A DNA stretch of 64,000 nt from Leptodontidium sp. MPI-SDFR-AT-0119 (lineage: Eukaryota; Ascomycota; Leotiomycetes; Helotiales; Leptodontidiaceae): assembly GCA_020726505.1 (NCBI GenBank), contig JAHLEZ010000011.1, forward strand, positions 2,294,001-2,358,000, read 5' to 3'. Under the pieces are notes generated by a model that saw only the letters and a program-made list of their open reading frames with translations, made no database searches and was not told the origin of the DNA. This document shows, in pieces, positions 47,836 to 59,974 of the stretch (its first letter is position 1; the number at the start of each line of letters is the position of its first letter). The position numbers were made by a program, and so were the translations under genes.

Positions 47836-49015
47836 ATGGACAACAACAACAAACCCCTCGTAGTCATAAAGCTCCTCGCAGGAGGAATAGCAGGAGTATC
47901 CGAAACCATAGTAACAGTACCTCCCCCTTTCTTCCTCTCCCTCTCCCTCCTTCTCCTTGTCCCAATCCCCATTCCCAATCTAACATTCCAACTAACCAAA
48001 CACCTCCCACCAGTACCCCGCCGAATTCATCAAAACCCACCGCCAACTCCCCAACCTCTCCTCCTCCACATCAAGAACCTCCTCCCTCGCCCTCATCCGC
48101 AACACCTACCACACATCCGGACTCCTGGGCTTCTACTCCGGCTGCGGCGCGCTGGCAACAAGTAATTTCCTCAAGGGCGGAATCCGATTTTTCGCTTTTG
48201 AGACCTCGAGGGATTATCTCGACTTCCTATTCAATACAAGGGCCGCTGGGGAGAGACCTGGCGTTCGAAGTCCCTGGGTGAACGTCCTCGCGGGTTTAAG
48301 TGCCGGCGTCGCGGAGTCATTAGCTGTCGTCACACCAGGCGAAGCGTTGAAGACGCGGTTAGTTCAGGACGCTGCTGCTGCTGCGGCAAGCAAAGACGGG
48401 AGAAGCAGGCAGTTTGCTGGGAAAGGTGTGGTGGGTGTTGCGTTGCAGGTTGTGCGGGCAGAGGGGATAAGTGCGTTGTGGAGAGGAGCGCTGCCCGTGA
48501 TGAGCAAACAGGCTACGAATTCGGCGGTGAGGTTTACGATGTTTGCGTCGATGCAGGATTGGGTTGGGAAGAGGTGGCCGGAGATGAGTGGGAATGTGGG
48601 TACGACTCTTGCTATGGGTGCTTTGAGTGGGATTGTGACTGTGTGAGTTCTCCTTTTTCATTGTGGTCATTCCCCATCATCGAGTGAGGGTTGTTGACTG
48701 ATACCCTTCCTAGATATGCTTCGATGCCGTTTGACAATGTCAAGACTCGGATGCAGAGTGTTGGTGGTGGGTACACGGGCATGCTGGACTGTGCCGCGAA
48801 GACGCTGAAGAGAGACGGCATCGGGGCGTTCTGGAGAGGCACAAGTCCCAGACTTGTGAGAATGACTGTACGTTACAACATCTGGGGGAGTTCCCACCTT
48901 GCTAACGGAAGACAATTAGCTCTCGAGTGGGATAGCCTTCACAGTATACGACAAAGTAGTGGAAGCTGCCAAATTGTTTCAACAAAAGCCCATTAAGGAG
49001 CTGCAGACACTGTGA
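47836..49015 (+). CDS. Mitochondrial carrier, citrate/tricarboxylate-carrier-like (Ctp1 type)
   Basis: Exons 47836-47916, 48014-48642, 48714-48867, 48920-49015; introns of 97, 71 and 52 bases; 319 residues. Three tandem carrier repeats are seen. Each has the PX[DE]XX[KR] signature: YPAEFIK (split just before by intron 1), TPGEALK and MPFDNVK. The third repeat, VYASMPFDNVKTRMQS, is very close to citrate carriers, as is GAFWRGTSPRL. Known members exchange citrate or isocitrate for malate or another carboxylate across the inner mitochondrial membrane. Placed directly after the hydrolase gene and tail to tail with the regulator, 111 bases apart. Its upstream region has the same YTCGG-N7-CCG sites as the transporter/hydrolase promoter, so it is probably a cluster member, not a housekeeping copy. 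Confidence 0.88.
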
Positions 49016-49126
49016 GGTGCATCTTTGGAAGTCAGAACTTCGATATGTGAAATTAAGAGGTGCTTTTCCAGACCGAAATGACCTCAGACTTCACAGTGAC
49101 GTTCCTACTCGTCGCTTGGAACCAGC

Positions 49127-51669
49127 TCAATGAAAATCATACAGCGCTCCAACCGTCGCATCGATCGGTTCCAACCCAGAAAATGCATCCAGCATCTCCG
49201 GAGAAATATCAAAGTTCTCAAAATCAAAGCCCTGTAAAGGTACAGGTGGAGGTTGGAACGCGCTGCCATCAAGGTCGAAGTTACTATTGTCGGGAATGGA
49301 TGGCATCGGATCTGCCGTGAGTGGTAGAAATCTAGCTTCTTGTATCGTATGTCGTTGGTCCCCTCTATTACTCGGTTGGTGGCTTGGTTCTGAGAAGGAG
49401 TTTGTGGGGAAATGAATATTGAGCTTTGAGAGGGCTTGGGTGATGAGGTTGAGGGAACTTCCAATGACTGTAGAGTACGCTGAGTTAGACTAGACCACAA
49501 TATGATAGATTTCAAAGAGTCTCAGTGATCTTCGAAAACGCATAAGAACTCACCAGCATTGATCCCCTTAACCCTCTCCAGCACCGCAACACAGAACCCC
49601 AATCTCCTCATCGTAATCTCGTCCTGACCCCCTGAGGCTGCAGCCTGAACCTGTAGCAAAAAGATTGACGCTGCAGTGTACACACTATACGACAGCGATA
49701 GGATACAGTAATCATCCCCGAACGTCCGGCAGAAGAGGTCAAAGATGGCGATTATTGACGTAGCCGAGGAGATACATTCTACGAGGTGTGTTGGGTTGGG
49801 CCGTTGAGAAGTGGGGTTTGGAGGGGTGGAGCGAGGGAAGAGCATCGGTCGGTAGAGGAGGATTTTGAAGGTGTGGTAGAGGCAGCTGTGCTTTCTTAGC
49901 ATTGACCAAATATAAAATCTCCACAGAGGATCAAAGTTAGGGGAACCAGGATTCCTTACTTCAGGGTAACGATATGGCTCGGAGGACAATACGCTGGCAG
50001 CTCCTTCGCATCAATCCTCAAAAAAGTCGGGAGGTCGTCCCACCACTTCCCTAAAGCTCTACTCTCTGAAGCCAAACAAGCTTGAATCTCAGCTTCAGCG
50101 TTCCGCCCTAATGGATCATAGATGTGTATCAAGATCTGGTTGAAAATCTCGGAGAGTTGACACATTCTCATGAAGCATGAGATTGAATGTGCTTGTGTCG
50201 GTGGATACTCAAAACCCTCTGGATACACGATCCCGTGCGGTTTCCACAACTCGGTTTCGGCCGAATCGTCGACTTGGAGAGCAGTGAGTATATGTTGTCG
50301 CTAGAGAGGGAGGTTGATATGGAAGTGGGTGAAAGAGGAACTTACGCATTATCTGCGGCGGACTAACAGTAGAATGTTGAAGCGTAGGAGATCTCCCAAG
50401 ATACAAACTAATCATTTTATCCCAAAAATAACAACTCCAGAACAGCCTATGTCTGATCTCGATATCCTCATCCGACAACTGCACCGCACCAGCATATCTC
50501 TGTCCATCGATACAGATCCCCATATCTTCGATGAGCCGGAATGCCATGCCGCTGTAAAGCCATGCCTGTGTTCGGTTACCCGCACTGCATTCTTGAGCAC
50601 TGAGGAGGAGGAGTGTTTGCACTGTGGGGATCTTGCTATGCCCCTGTCTTAATTCATCGAATAGCAAAGTTCGTGCCTGGCGAGAGAATAGTTGGCCATT
50701 GTCGTAGGGCTCGAGTAAAGCTCGGATCTTGGCGTCGTTCTTACACCATCTCACAGAATGAGAGAGCATGGCGTTGAGGAGAGTATGGGAATAATACGAG
50801 CCGAGAACTTCCATATCGCCTGTACATATTCAGCACAGGAATCCAAAGTAAAGAGTGCATACGTACGAGTGAAAGCCGGTCTGTACACGAAGTTGAACAG
50901 TGGTTGGATCCAGCACCAATGGACCCCCAACAAAAACTGAAAGGGTTCCTACAGAAATTATTACCACCTTACACTCACTCATTGTTTCACTCTTCCTCAA
51001 AGACTTTAGACAAGTACTCACCGGTGTTTCCGAAAAAGTCTCCATAGCCCTCTGCTGCCACGCATTACTAACCAGCCTCTCCTTCCTCTCTCCTCCCCCT
51101 CCCGCCGCCTCCAGAACAGAAGGCACACCACCACCTCCCAACCCATCACTCTGTCCCACCGGAGCCGGTAATTGAAAGAAGCTCGTCGCGCCATGATACG
51201 TAATACCACCTTTCTCATCACGTTTTAAGCCATCAAATCCACCTGCACCTGCACCAGCACCAGGACCAGCACTCAACCCCCCTCTCTCATCATGTGACAC
51301 TCCCACTCCCACTTCCCCTCCCCCAACCTCAACTCCACCAGCCTCCTCCTCCTCCCCCTCCCCATTCCCATTCCCATTCCCATTCCTCAACCCCTCAACA
51401 ACCCCCTCCAACTCCCTAACCCTCTCCTCCAACCTCTGCGTATACGAGATCGTCGGCGCGAGGAGGTACCGACAAGCATCATTCCGGACAACGCAGCGTC
51501 TACAGCTGGGTTGTTCGCCACCACATCGCACTTTCCGCGCGCGGCACTGGTCGCAGGAGAAAGCCTTTTTCTTGACTGCTTTTACGTTTGAGGTTGTTGA
51601 TTTTGATTTTGATTTTGAATTTGACTTTGGTGGAGGAGTGGGAGAGGGTGGTGATGCTGTGTCTGACAT
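49127..51669 (-). CDS. Zn(II)2Cys6 transcription factor, putative cluster regulator
   Basis: Exons in transcript order: 51669-51022, 50948-50867, 50819-50346, 50272-49960, 49894-49554, 49467-49127; introns of 47-86 bases; 732 residues. The zinc cluster uses C39, C42, C49, C56, C59 and C66 (CDQCRARKVRC, CRRC), preceded by a basic KAVKKK. A short coiled coil follows (QRLEERVRELEGVVEGL). Then comes a G/E-rich spacer with GN repeats. The fungal_trans region contains HRLFWSCYFWDKMISLYLG. The C-terminus is acidic and hydrophobic (DFENFDISPEMLDAFSGLE), like an activation patch. Such proteins bind paired CGG triplets, and matching sites lie upstream of the three neighbouring genes; none was found upstream of this gene itself. 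The pairing of this regulator with those sites is inference. Confidence 0.88.
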
Positions 51670-54600
51670 GACATGCTCCCTCCGTGTCTGGAGATGGACG
51701 ATGAAGACTGAGAGAGGATTGTCTCCTGGACCTACTGAATACTGGTTTGATCGAGTGTGAATTTATCTTAAATTGGGCTAGATCATTGGTTCACAGAAAA
51801 ATCTTGAGTAAGAGTTGTGAAATACTTGGTATATGTGGAGGAGTATAAAGTGGACGATGAGAGGTTGTTGATTACCTTACTTTCCTGCCTGCAGTAAAGG
51901 TGGAGAAAGGCAAGCCCCAAATTTCATCTAGCCCACTCAAAGAGGTTAGCAGCCCATCACGTGGAGATCTCATCCTCCAAGTTCCATCCGTTCCTTTCTC
52001 TTCGTCAAGAGTTTAGTAGCTTCATTTCATAATTTAAAAGATATTAATCTATATGAACACTGTAAAGCAAAGGCCGAAAGTCCCACTTTATCAACTTTCG
52101 CTAAGAAATATTGTTTGGAAAACCCCCGAAGTCAACAATTTGGTCCTCCATGATTGAACATAATCGAAAAGACCCAACATTCCAGTCATAAACTTTCTTT
52201 ATCCTCATGGCTTACCCTTCGAAAAATAGGTATTCCTATCACAAAGGATAGAGAGTGAGCCAAAGTCTGAGTATTTGGAGGGGTGAAGATATACGAATTC
52301 TTCAAATAATGTCAGATTTTTATGTACCTCTAACTGATTCAGAAACACATCAAAGTACTAAGTGGACTAGATAAACGCAAAAAGTTCCAAATAATAATCT
52401 TTATAGAGAGAAACCGAAAGCACTATTGAGAATATCTACCTCTCGGACGAGAGGACACAAGGTTGTTCAACCTTGACAATAAAAACAACAGCAGGAGTGG
52501 CCAACACCTCTATTTTTGCTGTCAAACTTCACCTGAATATCGCCTCCACCAAAACCTAAACTAGAAGTCAACTTCTCAGCAGCATACCCATACTCATGAG
52601 CAACTGGGGTCTTTGTGGGACAAAAGCCCACCGAAGTGTCGCTCCCTTGGATGAATGTGCTCTACCCACTCAGTCATATTCCCGTTCTCACCGTTGTAGA
52701 ATTACAAATTCCAAATCAAAGCCCAGATTAGGAGACGAACATCCTCCCTGTATAGCAAATCTGCTCGACAGATGAAACCGTAGTCAACTCAGGGGCGAAG
52801 ACAATAGTTTGTATCCATCGACTGGGCGTGGAAACGTTCCAAAGCATGCTAGATGGAATGGATGATCATATCGCATGTGCAGAGTGCGAGGTGCGACTTT
52901 TGCTCTTAACAAGATAGTCGCGATGAAAGAAGAGCCAAGGGTGTGCGTCTGTTGCCAAAAGATCATAGCATAGGTTCCTTTAGTCCCTTTCTTGAGGCTT
53001 GTGGATCCTCATGAGAATCTGCGAAGTCCATGCCAATGCACTTGTGCTGTGGCTTTGGCCTTCTGGGGTGGCTGTTTGGAGAGGAGGTAAAGCTCGAGCT
53101 CGTGCTCGAGCATCAGGAGGAATGACGGAGAAGGGGTGCATGCATCATCAACGGCTGTGCCACTGTGTTCGATACTGCAATGGGGAAGGAGGTCTCGCAG
53201 AGGTTTGATGAGGTGGCTATGTCCTCTGGAGGCTCATTGATGGTGAGGTTGCAGCCGCTGCCTTGGAGGCGATAGTTGAAGTTCCTGGCTGCTTCGAGGG
53301 GTAGAAGATGCTGGAGGGACTGATTAAGAGGCCATGGGGAGTATTGACAAAGATAAGGAAGTATTCCTAAAGGCAGTAGACGGGCTCATCAGGTACTAGC
53401 ATCGCCGAGCGGTTGAAGGTTGGAAGAGCGATGGGAAGGACTGTTCTGATCCAGTTTGCGAAGGAGTAAGGTTAGTAGCAGGCACTCACCTTGGGCAAAG
53501 AGGAGACCAAAACAAAGGATAGGGGCGGTACACTGCTATCCATCTCTCGATCACCTCACTGTAATTCTTCATGATGTCCTGGAGAGTGTCTCGATGTAAT
53601 CGCTCCTGCCATGACTTCCATCCTCATACATTCTCCCTCTACACTGTACCCTTATCTGCGAGCCAATCCTCTCTCGCTAACCAACCTCCTGAATCCTAAT
53701 TCACGGGCAAGTCAAGTCAGCAGAGCCGCCCTATCCCACCACCCCCAACCCAGCCAGTCCAGCTCGCGTATGGCTACCACTCCACAACAAATCGAATGGA
53801 GTAATGAAGGTAGGGACGGGCCGTGAGCTCTGCTTGCCCGACGCAGCTAGCATGTTGGAATTTGGCAATGACTGGCCTAGAACCCGAAGAGCATCAAACT
53901 TCCAGCCGAGAAACAGGTGAGATGTGCGAGAGCGGTAGGATGGTTGTCGATTGGAGGAATTTCCTCCTCTTGTTGTATAGATGAAGCATCTTGCAAGGAC
54001 AGAGATTAAGGCGAGGAGTTTACCATATGCAGGGAGAATCACCTTCTGTGATGGGGGATGGCGGAGGTGAGCCGGCGTGTTAGCCAACGGGGGAGCCCAA
54101 CTTTCTCGATGAAAAGTTCTGCAGGCAGGCATGAGACAGCATGGCTCGTTGATGTGCTGAAGCCCCACGTATCTCTCTTTCCTACGATTCATGTTTGAAT
54201 ATTTCAATAGCTACTGCTAGAATAAGTAAGTAGACATCACATATTATAGGATCTGTTGATACAACAATGCCATCCTCTCCACGTGATTGAGGGAACTTCA
54301 AGCATACGATCGACTCGCGCGGCTATTCAAGACCAATCTAGCGTTAAGAAGTGGCAGCGGCGGTGGTGGAGCAGACTTCCCCTCTTTATCTGGAGTTGGT
54401 TCTCAGAAGAAGGGTTAAGACCAGAAAGTCATCGGGTGACCTCGACACCACCACTTTCCTTCGGATGAAGACAGACAAAACATGCAATATCAAGTCATCA
54501 CACTAGCGATGCTTGCATGTACAGTAGAATGCAGGTATTCCTTGCCATCACGAGACTGAACTCGTTCAGCCGGTAATCTCGGACGGAGGGCGCGATTGAT

Positions 54601-57229
54601 TCACCTACATGTGAAGAAGGTGGTGTTCTTCGATGTTCGTTTCTCTGGAACAGAGCTTGTATGATATGAGGCCGATTATATCCCACCTCGCCTGACAAAG
54701 ACTTCGACCTATAGCCCTAATTGTGAATGATACAAAACTCGAGCTGAAGCCGAAGACAGACTGAGCGAACTTCCGCATCAAAATCTTGTCCTTGGGATAT
54801 CAGGGTAACAGTAGATGCCCACGAAGTAATCATTTGCGAGAATGAACCAGCGAATGAAGTGTTGAAGCCGGCAATGACAAGATGACTTCAGTCCTGTCGC
54901 ATTACCTCCGATGTCAGTTTTCAAACATGTATGAAGTGCGGGAGGACCTCTTGGCCCTCTTCATATCCATCGAGATTGCGTTCCTGATCCTCGGCTTATT
55001 CAGAGGAATTCGAAAGCCTGAAAAGATATCATATCACATTCTAGCACCTAAACGTGATAGAATGTTGGTTTGAAGAGACTTTTTGTGGCATGGTAGGCGT
55101 TGGCAGGAAGAAGAGAGGCTGAAATGTGAAGTGGTACGAGTATCATGATCCCCGTCCATAACTAGTCTGCATCGATATGGAAATTGCATTGCCAGCAGCA
55201 TCGTTGTGCCCTGGCCTTATGATAATTGAAGGGGGATGGAGTGGGTTGAGGACGAACTATTGCAGACGGCTGATAAGGATATAGGCATATATTGACTTGA
55301 GGTGGTGGCCGACGGGGTATATCAGAGCTCGGAAGGCTTGTTGAGGCAGCTTGTGGCAGGATGGTGGGGTATATCTGCATTTGTAATCCGCGTCCTGACT
55401 GGCTGGATTGCCTGCGATGAAACGGTTCCAGATGGCGTTGAATTTGTCCGATTGATCGATCTCGTTAGCCGTACCTTTCCTGTTCCTAACGGGCCACTGT
55501 AACCCTGCGCTGCATTGTGCTGGTCAGGTCAGGTCTGGCCTGGCCTTCCTATGCGGCCAAAGCTGGGCTGGGACATATGGAGGGGTAGTCAGATAACTGA
55601 CCGCTGTTAAGGAAACGTTGAATTGGTAAGTGAGGTGGTGTTTGGCGGTGTCGGGATCGCTGGTGGTGGGGGATATGAGGCGGGCATGGAAAAAGGACGG
55701 AAGGAAGGAAGGAAGGTCGTGTCAAATTCTGCACCACAAGAGAAGAGGCTCGCTGGCGTGTCAAACGTGAACGGCACCGGTGTGAAGATCCCGAAAGTCA
55801 ATCCTTAGTAGAAAGGCTACACAAAACCATGCTTCCACCACGATGACGGCAGAGGCGGTAGCTCTGGTGTGATAGGCCAGCCAGTCGCAACAGTGAAAGC
55901 CATAATGATAGTGAAAGCTTGGTGTCTGGGTTGTCACTGTTGGGAGGATGGCCTCAACGAGGGACAGTAGTCTGGCAGGTGGGTGTCTCGGGTTAATAGG
56001 AAGTGAAGGTATATTTGAAAAGGAGTCGAAGGAAGTGTAATTGGCAAAGGAGCAAAGTGGTATGGTAAGGGTAAGCAAGTGCCTATAACAGGATGTGCAG
56101 GTACACGTTCAGGTACTCTAGTACCATCCATGTCTTGTCCAGGTACTTCGGTTATGGTGGTGCTGCAGGCAGAAAAGCTGAACCTGGATTGAAACTGGAT
56201 TGAACTGGTTGGAAGATTGAAAGAGCTTCCAGATTGAGACTGCGTACTAGCTTCGCTGGATAATGTAGGGTACCTACTTAACGAAGTTACCTACAGTAGG
56301 TCGACTCTTCTTGTCAGCTTGCCTTGTCTCCATTGTTCCTTCCTTCCATTACCCAGGTACCTTCCTTTACTTACTTGCGTCCTAACCCTTAATCTACCTA
56401 CCTTTATCTACAGAGCAAGGGCCTTCTTGTCTTTCCCCTTTCATTTAGCAGTCAGTACTTAGTTACCTAGGTATCTTCTCACCACCTCAACTTCATTCCC
56501 ACCAACATCCATCTCACCTGCCATTCCTTCCTTACCTTGCTTGCCTTGCCTTGCCTTACCTTCCCTTCCTGCTCCCTCACCCCCCTCACCCAATTGGAAC
56601 TCTCCTTGACTCGACCCCACTGCGCCACCTCCAAGCAATCTGATTGACCCAAATTCCATCAAAGAGTGGTTCCGTCGCCGCTGTTAGGCAGGGGCGTGCA
56701 TGTGGAGCGTGACAGGGATCAGCACCCGCCCAGCTGCCAGTCAGAAGCAGGGTCTGGTCGCTAAAGAGGCCGCTAGCTCCAGCCTAGCTCGGCCACTACT
56801 GAGGCGCCTTCACACAAGACACGACACTTCTCTAACCTTACTACTGGAGAGAAGCGAGAGGCGAGAGGCCTGACCTAAACCAGACAGAACTTTTTCCAGC
56901 GAACTTTCTTCCTCTTCCTCTTCCCTCCCGCTCGACCTCGACATCTCAACAACCACACAATCTTCAATAACCTCATAAAGAACCGCATTCCCCTTGCCGG
57001 TTCTCCTTCATACTCAATCTTCTTTTACTGTACCTGCTACAGTACTTCATACAACACCCTTTCCAACAACAGTAAGTTGGAGCTGTTCACCGTCCCTCTT
57101 TGACCCCACCATACAAGTACCCTCAGCATCTTCCCAATTCTCCGCCACAACCACAATACAGGAAACCTCTTGCGCACATTGCAGCTAACACTCCCTTTCT
57201 CTACAGAAAACATCCCTTCAATCGAAATC
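51670..57229. other. Long intergenic region, no supported gene
   Basis: About 5.5 kb. 51.8-52.6 kb is AT-rich with many stops. Frames at 52999-53208 (plus) and 53731-54207 (minus) lack domains and recognisable composition. GGAA repeats lie near 55695-55712 and CTTGC/CCTTA repeats near 56330-56570. The last 400 bases are a CT-rich promoter and leader of the CCHC-protein gene, including a likely leader intron. Confidence 0.5.
57072..57206 (+). other. Likely 5'-UTR intron of the CCHC protein gene
   Basis: GTAAGT at 57072 and TTTCTCTACAG ending at 57206 make a good 135-base intron that ends 23 bases before the start codon. Confidence 0.55.
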
Positions 57230-58466
57230 ATGGATTCCTACGGATCTGCTCCTCCTGCCCGCGGCTGCTACAACTGTGAGTGACACCGCCTTCCCATCTA
57301 TTCGCCTTCATTCCAACCCCATTCCAACCTCCCACGACCTCCAACACCACGAATTCCCTTCTGCATACCTCCGCCGATATCGCACGGCAACTTCTGCCGC
57401 AGATGCTGGCTATGTCTCTTTTTAATCTATCTGCTATGGCTGGTTCTGTCCAATGATGTTCCAGCGGTCAGATTCTGTTTCTGCATTTGGGAAGGAGTTC
57501 AAGTGGGCACACAAACATCAAATTTTATCTGCGACATCTATCTCACCTTTCCCCCACACTATATCCGGCCAAATAATATCAGAGAACCTCAGCTGACATT
57601 CACAATCTAGGTGGCGATGGCTCTCACCAAGTACGGTTTTTCCCTGGATACTCGACTCCCATATGCTGACTTTCGTAGGCCCGTGACTGCCCAACCCGTG
57701 GCCCTGCTAAGTGGTAAGTCTTTCTCCCTGCACATACAAGATGCTTTACTAACCTGGTATAGCTACAACTGTGGTGGTGAGTGATGACGATGTGATGTTT
57801 ACAAGAGAAGAGACTGATGCGAATTTTTCCACAAAGGCGAGGGACACATGAGTAGGCTCACCCTCTCCACAACATACATACAGGAAGACTGGTACTAACA
57901 ATCTCTAGGCCGTGAGTGCCCTGATGGACCAAAGGACAAGACCTGCTACAAGTGCGGTCAACCCGGCCACATCTCCCGTGATTGCCAAAACCCTGCCGCT
58001 GAGGGTGCTGGACGTGGTGGCGGTGGATTCCAATCCGGTGGTGGATCCCAAGAGTGCTACAAGGTACGAATACTCTTTTGTCTACTCGGATATTCTTCTG
58101 ACAGCTTCCCAGTGCTCCAAGATTGGTCACATTGCTCGTAACTGCCCCGAGGCTGGCGGATATGGTGGCGGATTCGGCGGCGGCCAGGGCGGATATGGCG
58201 GCGGACGCGGTGGCTACGGAGGTGGACAAGGTGGCCAGACCTGCTACTCCTGCGGAGGATACGGACACATGTCCCGTATGTTACCAACTTCCACTGGTCG
58301 GACCCTTCACTAACCAATTCTAGGTGACTGCACCCAAGGCCAAAAGTGCTACAACTGTGGCGAGGTCGGCCATCTCTCAAGAGACTGCCCTGTTGAGAAC
58401 AACAATGAGCGTACCTGCTACAAGTGCAAGCAGCCAGGTCACGTTCAAGCTCAATGCCCAAACTAA
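57230..58466 (+). CDS. GIS2: CNBP/Gis2-type protein with seven CCHC zinc knuckles
   Basis: Eight exons: 57230-57275, 57611-57630, 57679-57713, 57763-57776, 57837-57851, 57909-58063, 58113-58275, 58324-58466; 196 residues. With this splicing seven CX2CX4HX4C knuckles appear in order: [84 protein letters not shown] and [15 protein letters not shown] glycine-rich RGG-like spacer lies between knuckles four and five. The plan matches yeast Gis2, S. pombe Byr3 and animal CNBP, single-stranded nucleic acid binders tied to translation and stress granules (family knowledge). Exons of 20, 14 and 15 bases are unusual, but each is needed to rebuild the first two knuckles. Confidence 0.9.
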
Positions 58467-59974
58467 GTCACCGGTACGGCGAGATACATTGAGGACCGAC
58501 GAATGACTCACGAGCGAGAATCTACACTTCCGAGAAGATGATATGCATGCAGAACGACGACGAGATACGATACCCCGAACAGTCTTTGGAAAGGGTGGCT
58601 TGCAGAGATTGAGGATTTGCCGATGACCAGCTTTCACCAACAGCCGGCCTTCTTTGTATAACAAACATTACCTTTCACGATTTCCTTTTACGATGTGTTT
58701 TCCTCTGCTGCGACCCAAAACAAAAACTCATTCATGTTCTTTTCTTCCCAAGGAGTCTGTTCCTCCTCTTTCATACTGCTGCGAGTTTCCTTTCTTGAAG
58801 ACTTCAAGGTCATCTAGATGGGATTGGGAATGGGACACCAAAAGTTCTTTTTCTGCCTTTGTCTTGCGATTCTCTGCTGGGTGGGGGTGTGAACGATAGA
58901 GAAGAGCAAGCAAGACAGATGTACTGCGATGCTATGCTAGCGATTTGACGAAACGGAGAAGTTACGAGGATGATTGATACGTCTCTCTCTCTTTGGCTGA
59001 GAGGGAGAAGTATCAGATTCATGCGGGCTACGACGGACCTGACAGACAGACAGACAGAGACTCAGATGATCAATGGAGAGAGAATACCAAAAAATGCATG
59101 GCATTACAAGAAAATCATGAATGAATCATTAATTGGCGAGTGATTTAGTAAATGTGTGACCTGCTTGATATTGTGATGTTGTTGCTCTGTAGGTTGGAGT
59201 TTTGATATCGAATTTCCAGTCGGCATTTGGAAGCCCTCAGCCCATCTAACTTCTATTGAACTCGCTCTTAAGCTCATCCGGGTATAATATCTATCACCCA
59301 TCTCTATTTCTCACCTTCCTTTATCACGCACTACTCCTCTCAATGAGAGAACGAGAAAATACTCATATCAAATCAGGCATCTCACCGCCTCCCTCTTGAT
59401 GCAAACAATGTCCCATTACGTCTGTCTCTCTACATAGCTCTTTGCATGCACTTCTTCCTTGGCCAATTTCAACTCCAATCTCAATCTCAATCTCCATCTC
59501 CTCACAAGTCCACACATTATAGGTTCAGATGAGGTAACTCTCCTCTCCCCTGGGCCTTCTTCTGGAGCTTAAGACTTCAATTGCTACGTCTTCTCTGTAC
59601 ATGTCCGTAGATTCGAATCTACAAGACGGACAGACTTATTTGCAGCGGCCCTTGAAACTCTCAACCTCAACTTTCCTCACCGGGTTTCAGTATTGGTCAA
59701 ATAGATAGACAGATTTCGATATATAACCGAGTGATTGCGATTGCGCAGAGAGGCTTCAGAATAGACCTGAATCAACGCGATAACTCCGAAGCACGAAATC
59801 GGCTGATTTGGAATATAACCCGTCTCTTCCATAATTCTATGGTTTCGTATTCCGTATCGCTGTTAAAGAAGACACACATTCTCGTTATTATTCGTTGATT
59901 TGACTTCGAAAATTTCAGATATGCACAATACAATACACCTAACGCCACGCCAATGCTTCGTCAAGATCAACACC
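58467..59974. other. Intergenic between convergent genes
   Basis: Contains 3' untranslated sequence of both flanking genes. A CAGA repeat lies near 59042-59060. A strong hairpin-forming palindrome lies at 59602-59632. No gene is visible. Confidence 0.55.
59602..59632. repeat. Nested palindrome
   Basis: TGTCCGT and ACGGACA flank the perfect 12-base palindrome AGATTCGAATCT, with five unpaired bases (ACAAG) on one side. It could form a cruciform or RNA hairpin in the shared 3' region. Confidence 0.6.

Noticed and set aside
52600..52685. tRNA-like sequence on the minus strand (TGGGTAGAGCA followed by a GTGGG/CCCAC hairpin)
   Set aside because: The D-arm-like motif and the hairpin are not in tRNA order and no T-arm or acceptor stem can be built.
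53731..54207. 158-codon minus-strand frame
   Set aside because: No domain or coherent composition, and no supporting promoter or splice structure.
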